A stretch of DNA of 15,566 bases from positions 1 through 15,566 of the forward strand of contig JAJBVC010000012.1 of NCBI GenBank assembly GCA_020860025.1, read 5' to 3'. Shown one piece after another: positions 7,107-13,846 of this stretch. This DNA is from Clostridiales bacterium (GTDB lineage: Bacteria > Bacillota > Clostridia > Oscillospirales > Acutalibacteraceae). The position numbers and the translations under genes are program-made. Numbering within the stretch: position 1 is the first letter of the stretch; every line of letters starts with the position of its first letter. Below the pieces are notes generated by a model. That model was not told the DNA's origin, did not search any database, and saw only the letters and a list, made by a program, of their open reading frames with translations.

Positions 7107-9017
7107 CTAAGCACGTCCAAACTGCTTTTCAATATCATATCTTGATATTTTTATAAAAACAGGTCTGCCGTGAGGGCAAAAACGTATTTGAGGCATTGAA
7201 AGAAGTTTTTCAACAAAAAGTTCCTGCTCCCGAGCCGACGTATAATCTCCGCCCTTTACAGCTCCACGGCACGACGCAGAATGATAAATCCAATCAATCT
7301 TGTCGGGTGTAATATCTGTTTTATGCTCCAAAAGTTTTTGTGCGATTTCAAGTATCAAATCCTTAACATCGTCATCACCGATAAGTGACGGAACAGCACG
7401 GACAATTACCGCACTTTCACCGAAAGGCTCAACCTCAAATCCGCATTTAAGCAGTAAATCAAGATTTTCCGCAACAGCACTGTACTCATCCTTTGAAAGC
7501 GAAACCGCAACCGGACTTAAAAGCATTTGCGTTTCAACTGTTTCCTGCGCCTTTAGACGCTCATAATTCATACGCTCGTGAGCGGCGTGCTTGTCAATAA
7601 AATAAAGCTCGTTTTCTATTTCAACTATTATATATGTACGAAAAGCCTCTCCCACAAGGCGAAAATTCGGGATTGAATTTTCACTGTTGTTTTCATCATC
7701 AACGATTACTGTTTTTGACGAATTATTTTCTGTATCTTTATCAGCGTCGGTATCGGCTTTGCTGTCGATATTATTTTCGTCACTTAAATATTCGTCGTCA
7801 ACCTCAACGTCAAGATTTGCTTTTTTTGAGGATGATGTATCGTACGGAATTTTAGGTGATTCAATCTGCCAAAAATTTTTATCGGGCTTAACGTGAAATG
7901 TCTGCTGAATCGGTGACGGCTCTTTCTTTTTAAAGAAATCTATTTTACCCGAATGTGACGTTTCATTACTGTCTGATGTATGATAAATTTCCTCGGCGGA
8001 CAAAGAAAAATCTGCGTCTTTAACCGTTCTGTCATTTTCTACAGCATTTTTTACACCGTAATATATTAAATCAAATATCGGCTTTTCGTTAGCAAAACGA
8101 ACCTCGATTTTTGCAGGATGCACATTTACATCAACGAGTGACGGATTGAGTTCGATATTAAGAACGCACATAGGGAATCTGCCGACCATAATTGAATTCT
8201 TATAAGCCTGTTCAAGCGCCGCCATTGCCGTTGACGACTTTACAAGTCGGCTGTTTATGAAAAAGAACTGCATCGCTCTGCTTTTTCTTGAAACGGCAGG
8301 TTTTGAAACAAAACCGCTGACCTTCATATTTTCATAGCTGTAATCAACGGGAATTAAGCTGTCGCTCATTTCTCTGCCGAATACGGAATAAATTGCGGAT
8401 TTTAAATCGCCGTTGCCCGATGTAATAAGTGTCTGCTTTCCGTCACGTATAAATCTGAAAGAAATTTCAGGATGTGAAATCGCCATTCTCTCAACAATAC
8501 CGGCGACCGAATTACCCTCGGTAACGTCTTTTTTCAAAAACTTCATTCTCGCAGGAGTATTAAAAAATAAATCTCTTACGACTATTGTAGTACCCTTAGG
8601 GCATCCTGCATCATCAAAAGAAATCTCCTGACCGCCGGCTATTTCGTAACGTGTTCCGATTTCCTCATTTTCGCCTTTTGTAAGCAACTCAACCTTTGCA
8701 ACTGCGGCGATAGAAGCCATAGCTTCACCCCTGAAGCCGAGAGTCGCTATAGAATTTAAGTCGTCTTTTTGCGATATTTTACTTGTTGCGTGAGAAATAA
8801 AAACCTTTTTTATTTGTGATTTTTCTATTCCGCAGCCATCGTCTGTAACTCTTATATAGGATGAGCCGCCGTTTTTAATCTCAACTACAATATTTTCAGC
8901 GCCGGCGTCCACCGAATTTTCTATCATTTCCTTTATTGCCGAGGAAGGACGCTCTACAACCTCGCCGGCTGCGATAAGCTGATAAACTTCTTTTGGCAAT
9001 ATATTTATTTCAGGCAT
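7107..9017 (-). CDS. mutL: DNA mismatch repair protein MutL (endonuclease type)
   Basis: MutL couples mismatch recognition by MutS to strand incision and excision. The N-terminal GHKL ATPase shows ENSVDAGA at 33-40 (catalytic Glu and Asn), TDDGCGI at 58-64 and GFRGEA at 94-99. DVNVHPAKIEVRF follows at 296-308, then a poorly conserved acidic/Ser/Asn linker at about 335-450. The C-terminal dimerisation domain carries DKHAAHERMNYE at 475-486, matching the endonuclease motif D-x-H-A-x2-E-x4-E but with Lys at the position usually Gln or Met. SCRGAVKGGD at 582-591 and CPHGRP at 614-619 complete the metal-binding site. It is therefore the nicking MutL of organisms without MutH. AGAGGA lies eight bases before the ATG. 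It follows the broken end of mutS by 49 bases. The gene itself looks intact at 636 residues. Confidence 0.97.
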   Translation of the reverse strand: MPEINILPKEVYQLIAAGEVVERPSSAIKEMIENSVDAGAENIVVEIKNGGSSYIRVTDDGCGIEKSQIKKVFISHATSKISQKDDLNSIATLGFRGEAMASIAAVAKVELLTKGENEEIGTRYEIAGGQEISFDDAGCPKGTTIVVRDLFFNTPARMKFLKKDVTEGNSVAGIVERMAISHPEISFRFIRDGKQTLITSGNGDLKSAIYSVFGREMSDSLIPVDYSYENMKVSGFVSKPAVSRKSRAMQFFFINSRLVKSSTAMAALEQAYKNSIMVGRFPMCVLNIELNPSLVDVNVHPAKIEVRFANEKPIFDLIYYGVKNAVENDRTVKDADFSLSAEEIYHTSDSNETSHSGKIDFFKKKEPSPIQQTFHVKPDKNFWQIESPKIPYDTSSSKKANLDVEVDDEYLSDENNIDSKADTDADKDTENNSSKTVIVDDENNSENSIPNFRLVGEAFRTYIIVEIENELYFIDKHAAHERMNYERLKAQETVETQMLLSPVAVSLSKDEYSAVAENLDLLLKCGFEVEPFGESAVIVRAVPSLIGDDDVKDLILEIAQKLLEHKTDITPDKIDWIYHSASCRGAVKGGDYTSAREQELFVEKLLSMPQIRFCPHGRPVFIKISRYDIEKQFGRA

Positions 9018-9066
9018 AAACGTCTTCCTCTCATTTTAATTTTATATTTTCTTTTGTTTTGATTTA

Positions 9067-9300
9067 TTATTCAAGCTCCATAGCTTTCTTTTTTAAATCG
9101 TAAAGCGTTTGCATTGCCTCGATAGGAGTAAGAGTATTGACATCAACTGTTTTTAAAATTTCGACGATTTCGTTTTTACCGTTAGCGGTAAAATTGTACT
9201 GAATATCGTTTTCTTCCTCTTCAACAATACTGTCCTGAGCCTTGAACTCAATATCGACGGCATTTTTTTCAAGCTCTTTTAAAATATTACTACGCTTTCG
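9067..9300 (-). pseudogene. mutS: Out-of-frame C-terminal remnant of MutS
   Basis: In the -1 frame relative to the mutS body, 77 codons stay open to TAA at 9067-9069. They read RKRSN, then ILKELEKN, an acidic stretch (IVEEEEND), IQYNF and finally LTPIEAMQTLYDLKKKA. The last motif is the standard MutS C-terminus, and the ILKELE helix normally follows GVPESV directly, so this is the lost tail of the gene upstream. The acidic part followed by IQYNF sits where MutS proteins usually carry a sliding-clamp binding motif (Q-x-x-F/L type); the match is loose. There is no start codon or ribosome site of its own, so it is probably not translated. Confidence 0.85.
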
Positions 9301-11690
9301 GGCACTCCTGCAAGCTTTGCGACCTCAATACCGAAGCTTTGATCGGCACCGCCACGAACAATTCTGCGAAGAAATGTAATATCATCTCCACGTTTTTTCA
9401 CAGCTATGGAATAGTTCTTTACGCCGTCAAGCATACCCTCCATTGCCGTAAGTTCGTGATAATGAGTGGCAAAAAGTGATTTTGCTCCGATACAGCGTTT
9501 TTTGCATACATATTCAAGTACCGCTCTTGCAATACTCATTCCGTCAAAGGTTGACGTACCTCTGCCGATTTCATCAAGGATTATCAGCGATGAGGACGTT
9601 GCATTTTTCAATATGGTTGAAACTTCGTTCATCTCAACCATAAATGTTGACTGACCTGTTGCCAAATCATCGCTTGCGCCCACTCTTGTAAAAATTGCGT
9701 CTACAATGCCGATTTTTGCACTTTTTGCAGGGACGAAAGAGCCTATCTGAGCAAGCAAAGTTATAAGCGCAATCTGCCTCATATACGTTGACTTACCTGC
9801 CATATTGGGCCCTGTGATTATCGCACAGCGGTTATCATCCAAATCAAGCATTGTGTCGTTCGGAACAAACGGCGCACCGTCAAGAAGCGTTTCCACAACA
9901 GGGTGCCTGCCGTCCTTAATTTCAATTACTCCGTCATTTGTTATTACGGGACAGGCATAATTATTATTTACTGCGACATTGGCAAGAGAGGCAAGCACAT
10001 CTAAAACCGCAAGATGCTTTGCCGTGCTTTGAAGCCTTTCAACCTCACCGGCAATCGTACTGCGTACCGCACAGAAAACCTCATACTCCATAGCGATACT
10101 GCGATCTTTTGCACCAATTATTTTGCCCTCTAAATCCTTCAGTTCCTGAGTTATGTATCTTTCGCAGTTTGTCAAGGTCTGCTTTCTTATGTACGTTTCG
10201 GGTACAAGGTCTTTGTAGGAATTTGTAACCTCAATATAATAGCCAAAGACTCTGTTATATCCAACCTTTAGTTTCGGAATACCTGTAAGCTCACGCTGTT
10301 CTTTTTCTATTGAAGCGACAACGCCTGCGCCGTCTTTCATTATGGCTTTAAGAGAATCAATTTCTTCATTGTAACCGTCCTTTATCATACCGCCCTCTCT
10401 GACAGAAAAAGGAGGCTCGTCCACAATGGAATTTTCAATTAAATCGTGTACGTCGTCAAGCAAGTCAATACCTGTGCAAATTTCTTTTAGCATTGCGCTT
10501 GACGCACCACTGAGTGATTTTTTTATTTCAGGGAGTTTTTCAATAGTATACTGCAATGATTTAAGTTCTTTTGCATTTGCTGTGCCGTATACCACTCTTG
10601 TCATAAGACGTTCTATATCGTTAATACCTATAAGCGCTTTGCAAATATCGTCACGCATAATTGGATTATCGACAAGCTCGCCTACAGCATTTTGACGCTT
10701 TGTGATTTTCGGAATAGACATAAGCGGTCGCTCAAGCCATGATTTTATCATACGCTTGCCCATTGCAGTTTTTGTTTTGTCTATAACCCAAAGAAGCGAA
10801 TGTTTTTTATCGCCGGTCATCATTGATTTTGTAAGTTCAAGATTACGGCGTGCACTTATGTCAAGGTTCATATACTGGTCGTCATCGTAAAAGTCAATTT
10901 CAGACGGCGCTTCAATATCGTCACGCTTTTGAGTTTCCTGAAGATAACCTATAACAACGCCGACGGCACAGACCGCAGTTTTGCTGTGACCGATTCCCAA
11001 AGCTGAAATTTCATCCTTTTTAAGCGTTTCGACAATCAGTGCGGACGATGAATTGAAATCATATTTTTCATCGTCAATCATCTCCACATTGGCATTAAGC
11101 CTCTTGGCAAAGCTTTCAAGTTTGTCAAAATCAAGCGCTTTCGAATTGATTAAAAATTCTCTTGGCGAATATGTGGAAAGCTGATTTATAAGTTTATTTT
11201 GAACATCATCGCCGTCCAAAACAGTTATATGAAATTCGCCTGTTGACACATCGGCAAAGCAAACACCGGTGTCCCTTTCGCCTGCGTAAATTGCACAAAG
11301 ATAATTATTCGTACCGTCCTCAAGCATATCGCTTTCGATAACAGTACCGGGAGTGATGACTCTTATAACATCTCTTTTAACGAGACCCTTTACAGTTGCA
11401 GGATCCTCCATCTGCTCACAGATTGCAACCTTATATCCCCTTGAAACAAGCTTCGCAATATAACTGTCGGCGCTGTGAAACGGAACTCCGCACATAGGCG
11501 CACGCTCCTCTTGACCGCAGTCACGTCCTGTAAGAACAAGATCAAGTTCCTTTGCTGCCGTTTTGGCATCGTCAAAAAACATCTCATAAAAATCACCAAG
11601 ACGGAAGAACAAAATAGTATCCTTATATTCACTTTTAATCTGAAAATACTGAAGCATCATAGGAGACATTTTATTATCCTTTTTTGCCAT
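9279..11690 (-). CDS. mutS: DNA mismatch recognition ATPase MutS, frameshifted after the ATPase domain
   Basis: Recognises mispairs and small loops and recruits MutL. From ATG at 11690 the protein has 803 residues. The mismatch-recognition domain has the F-x-E motif (F34, E36 in GDFYEMF). Connector, lever and clamp regions follow, with the family segment LKVGYNRVFGYYIEVTNSY. The ATPase has Walker A GPNMAGKST at 627-635, DLATGQSTFMVEMNE, Walker B LIILDEIGRGTSTFDG (D706, E707) and THYHEL at 742-747. The frame then ends abruptly: GVPESVVIF and TAA at 9279-9281, removing the end of the dimerisation helices and the C-terminal tail. The start at 11690 is preferred over the ATG at 11714 because AGGA lies seven bases before it and nothing suitable precedes 11714. 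The lesion may be real or a sequencing/assembly error. Confidence 0.93.
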   Translation of the reverse strand: MAKKDNKMSPMMLQYFQIKSEYKDTILFFRLGDFYEMFFDDAKTAAKELDLVLTGRDCGQEERAPMCGVPFHSADSYIAKLVSRGYKVAICEQMEDPATVKGLVKRDVIRVITPGTVIESDMLEDGTNNYLCAIYAGERDTGVCFADVSTGEFHITVLDGDDVQNKLINQLSTYSPREFLINSKALDFDKLESFAKRLNANVEMIDDEKYDFNSSSALIVETLKKDEISALGIGHSKTAVCAVGVVIGYLQETQKRDDIEAPSEIDFYDDDQYMNLDISARRNLELTKSMMTGDKKHSLLWVIDKTKTAMGKRMIKSWLERPLMSIPKITKRQNAVGELVDNPIMRDDICKALIGINDIERLMTRVVYGTANAKELKSLQYTIEKLPEIKKSLSGASSAMLKEICTGIDLLDDVHDLIENSIVDEPPFSVREGGMIKDGYNEEIDSLKAIMKDGAGVVASIEKEQRELTGIPKLKVGYNRVFGYYIEVTNSYKDLVPETYIRKQTLTNCERYITQELKDLEGKIIGAKDRSIAMEYEVFCAVRSTIAGEVERLQSTAKHLAVLDVLASLANVAVNNNYACPVITNDGVIEIKDGRHPVVETLLDGAPFVPNDTMLDLDDNRCAIITGPNMAGKSTYMRQIALITLLAQIGSFVPAKSAKIGIVDAIFTRVGASDDLATGQSTFMVEMNEVSTILKNATSSSLIILDEIGRGTSTFDGMSIARAVLEYVCKKRCIGAKSLFATHYHELTAMEGMLDGVKNYSIAVKKRGDDITFLRRIVRGGADQSFGIEVAKLAGVPESVVIF

Positions 11691-11695
11691 TTGCT

Positions 11696-11702
11696 CTTCC
11701 TT
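11696..11702 (-). promoter_or_regulatory. Ribosome binding site of mutS (decides the start)
   Basis: AAGGAAG on the minus strand places AGGA seven bases before the ATG at 11690. This supports MAKKDNK as the true N-terminus over the in-frame ATG eight codons upstream, which lacks such a site. Confidence 0.65.
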
Positions 11703-11770
11703 CTTTCGTGACATAAAGGCAAATTAAGAGCAACGCTCCATTTAACATTTGACCTTTAATATAATTCTAA

Positions 11771-11785
11771 TGTAATAAATTTACA
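11771..11785. promoter_or_regulatory. Small inverted repeat upstream of mutS, possible operator
   Basis: TGTAA and TTACA arms flank a 5-base A/T centre in the 127-base gap between the ymcA-like gene and mutS. The symmetry suits a dimeric regulator, but I recognise no specific regulator and the region is A/T-rich, so chance is possible. Confidence 0.25.
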
Positions 11786-11817
11786 TCTGTTAAATACTCT
11801 TAAACAGTTTATGAAAA

Positions 11818-12231
11818 TCAGTGACATCCGCCGCAAGTACAGCAATCATGCGTACAGCCGTCGTCCTTTGGAAGTTCGCACGTTTGAGGATCCTGACCGT
11901 CAAAGAAAAGACCTATCATACCGCTGATGTACTGAGCCATTTCCTCCATAGCTGTGGCAGCCTGAGAATACTTTTGCATATTCTCGCCCTCCATAATTAC
12001 GCCGTAAAGCTTCTGATACTCGTCCTGAAGCTCGGCGATTCTGTCCTGTGACGCTTCCTCGCCTTTTTCTGTTTCCTGCTGATACTTGAGCGAGATAAGC
12101 TGCATTTCCTGCATCTGCTGCTGAAGCTTTTCGTCACTGTCGTTTGCCTTGGCTGCTGCCTGCAAAGCGATAAAACGCTCGTCCTTTTGTATTTCTTTGC
12201 CTAATTCTCTAAGTGCTGATTCTATGCTCAT
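11818..12231 (-). CDS. YlbF/YmcA-family (Com_YlbF) protein with Cys-rich tail
   Basis: In Bacillus, YlbF, YmcA and YaaT form an Fe-S-containing complex that influences phosphorelay signalling, competence, biofilm formation and RNase Y-dependent mRNA maturation. This 137-residue protein is largely helical: residues 1-105 have the family's Gln/Glu/Lys-rich pattern (LGKEIQKDERF, LISLKYQQE, AELQDEYQKLYG). After the aromatic GMIGLFFDG it ends in a tail with cysteines at 118, 126, 130, 131, 133 and 136 (CCTCGGCH at the end). Such clustering suggests metal or Fe-S binding, but the ligands are not shown by sequence alone. It starts two bases after the miaB stop, with GGAG eight bases before the ATG inside miaB, so it is coupled to miaB. 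Its place between miaB and mutS equals that of Bacillus ymcA (ricA), the more likely counterpart. Confidence 0.85.
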   Translation of the reverse strand: MSIESALRELGKEIQKDERFIALQAAAKANDSDEKLQQQMQEMQLISLKYQQETEKGEEASQDRIAELQDEYQKLYGVIMEGENMQKYSQAATAMEEMAQYISGMIGLFFDGQDPQTCELPKDDGCTHDCCTCGGCH

Positions 12232-12233
12232 AC

Positions 12234-13682
12234 TTATTTCTCCTTTTTAACTATTTCTCCCCTCATAACAAACGTCAGAGGTTCGATAACTTTAATATTT
12301 TGAAAAGTTCCGATAAGGCTTTCGTCACCCTCAAATTCTATAATTAAATTACCGTCATTCCTTGCGGCAACGTAATTATCACTTAATTTGCCCTTTGCAT
12401 ATACGTAGCATTTATAGGTTTTTCCTTTATGAAGAGCCATTTGCTCGGCGCTGATACGCTCCTGCAAATCCGTAAGCTCTTTAAACCATTTTGACTTTTC
12501 TTCTGCGGGCACAGGGTCGTCCATTTCAGCGGCAGGCGTACCCTTTCTCGGCGAATAAATAAATGTGAAAAGCGAGGTTGCTTTAACCTCCTCTACAAGC
12601 GAAAGCGTTTCTTTAAATTCCTCATATGTTTCTCCCGGGAATCCAACAATTATATCGCTTGTGATTGAAAGCTCATCGCCCATAAGCTCTCTTGCATAAT
12701 TGATAAGGTCAAGATACTGCTCTCTTGTATAGCGTCTGTTCATAGCCTTAAGCACCCTGTTGCTTCCGCTTTGAAACGGAAGATGAAGATGCTGTGCTAC
12801 CTTGTCACAGCTTGCCATAGTCTCAATAAGCTCTCTTGTGCAGTCCTTTGGATGACTTGTCATAAAGCGTATTCTGAAATCGCCGTCAACATCATTAAGC
12901 ATTCGCAAAAGCTGTGAAAACGAAACCTGCGGTATCAAGTCCTTGCCGTAGGAATTTACATTCTGACCGAGCAGTGTAATTTCCTTATACCCTTGATTTA
13001 CAAGTTCCTTAAACTCATTGATTATATCCGAAGCGGTACGGCTGCGTTCCCTGCCACGCACATAAGGAACTATACAGTATGTGCAAAAATTGTTGCATCC
13101 GTACATAATCGGCAGCCAAGCCTTTGCATCGCTGTCACGTTTAACAGGTACACCCTCTGCGATAGCACCGTCAATATCGGGAATTTCAAAAACTCGTCTT
13201 TTTCCTGTCAGTGCACGATATAAAAGCTCGGGCAGGCAGTGTATAACGTGAGTTCCGAACACTAAATCAACAAAAGGATATGACTGCTTGATTTTATCGG
13301 CAATATGACGCTGCTGCATCATACATCCGCAAAGAGCAATTATGACATCGGGATTTTCACGTTTGTAGCTTTTAAGCGAACCGACATTTCCGAAAACTCT
13401 GTCCTCAGCATGCTCACGAACAGCGCAGGTATTGAAAATAATCAGCTTAGCCTCAAGACGGTTATCTGTAAAATCGTAGCCCATTAAATCGAGCATACCC
13501 TTTATTTTTTCACTGTCGGCAACATTCTGCTGACATCCGTATGTTATAACGCACGCCTTTGGCTTTTCATTGTAGCGTGCAGAAATAACAGACTTAACTT
13601 TTATTGAAAACTGCTTTTGCTTTTCAAGTTCCTGTTGACTGACAACTGCTGTTTTTCTATCATCGCCACTCAAAATTTTCAC
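12234..13682 (-). CDS. miaB: tRNA-2-methylthio-N6-dimethylallyladenosine synthase MiaB
   Basis: Radical-SAM methylthiotransferase that converts i6A37, made by MiaA, to ms2i6A37 in tRNA. The N-terminal UPF0004 domain has the cluster ligands C50 (YGCQQN), C86 (NTCAVRE) and C120 (CGCMMQQ). The radical-SAM motif CNNFCTYC gives C196, C200 and C203, followed by IVPYVRGRERSR. Substrate-binding elements such as LGQNVNSYG and HLPFQSGSNRVLKAMNRRYT follow, and a TRAM domain covers about 410-478. At 482 residues it is a little longer than average because of an N-terminal extension of about 40 residues, common in clostridial MiaB. The start is GTG at 13682, backed by AGGTGA seven bases upstream. It is the first gene of the minus-strand block and ends two bases before the next start. 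Confidence 0.97.
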   Translation of the reverse strand: MKILSGDDRKTAVVSQQELEKQKQFSIKVKSVISARYNEKPKACVITYGCQQNVADSEKIKGMLDLMGYDFTDNRLEAKLIIFNTCAVREHAEDRVFGNVGSLKSYKRENPDVIIALCGCMMQQRHIADKIKQSYPFVDLVFGTHVIHCLPELLYRALTGKRRVFEIPDIDGAIAEGVPVKRDSDAKAWLPIMYGCNNFCTYCIVPYVRGRERSRTASDIINEFKELVNQGYKEITLLGQNVNSYGKDLIPQVSFSQLLRMLNDVDGDFRIRFMTSHPKDCTRELIETMASCDKVAQHLHLPFQSGSNRVLKAMNRRYTREQYLDLINYARELMGDELSITSDIIVGFPGETYEEFKETLSLVEEVKATSLFTFIYSPRKGTPAAEMDDPVPAEEKSKWFKELTDLQERISAEQMALHKGKTYKCYVYAKGKLSDNYVAARNDGNLIIEFEGDESLIGTFQNIKVIEPLTFVMRGEIVKKEK

Positions 13683-13713
13683 CGCCGTTTCACCTAATCA
13701 ATATACAGAAAAT

Positions 13714-13742
13714 ATTATACCAAATCCTAATTATATATTCAA
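13714..13742 (-). promoter_or_regulatory. Sigma-A-type promoter of miaB and the downstream block
   Basis: On the minus strand, TTGAAT (13737-13742) and a perfect TATAAT (13714-13719) are separated by exactly 17 bases. TGG directly before TATAAT gives an extended -10. Transcription should start near 13707, leaving a leader of about 25 bases before the GTG. It is the best promoter seen for the ten-gene minus-strand block. Confidence 0.75.
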
Positions 13743-13777
13743 TATATAATTATTGATAAAATACTAATTTTAAATAA

Positions 13778-13806
13778 TTGATTTTTTGTGTAAATAGTGT
13801 TATACT
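13778..13806 (+). promoter_or_regulatory. Sigma-A-type promoter of malQ
   Basis: TTGATT (13778-13783), a 17-base spacer and TATACT (13801-13806) preceded by TGT make an extended -10 promoter. The predicted start near 13813 leaves a leader of about 34 bases. It faces away from the miaB promoter, with the two -35 boxes about 35 bases apart over A/T-rich DNA. I see no CcpA-like operator. Confidence 0.65.
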
Positions 13807-13846
13807 TTTAATATTGTTAACAAATCTTTAAAAAGGACTGACTCAT

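Noticed and set aside
11688..11714. The upstream in-frame ATG at 11714 as the mutS start
   Set aside because: No ribosome site precedes it, whereas AGGA sits seven bases before the ATG at 11690 and the resulting N-terminus has normal MutS length.
11728..11738. GAGC-AAC-GCTC hairpin upstream of mutS as a terminator
   Set aside because: Only four pairs and no T run; too weak to call.
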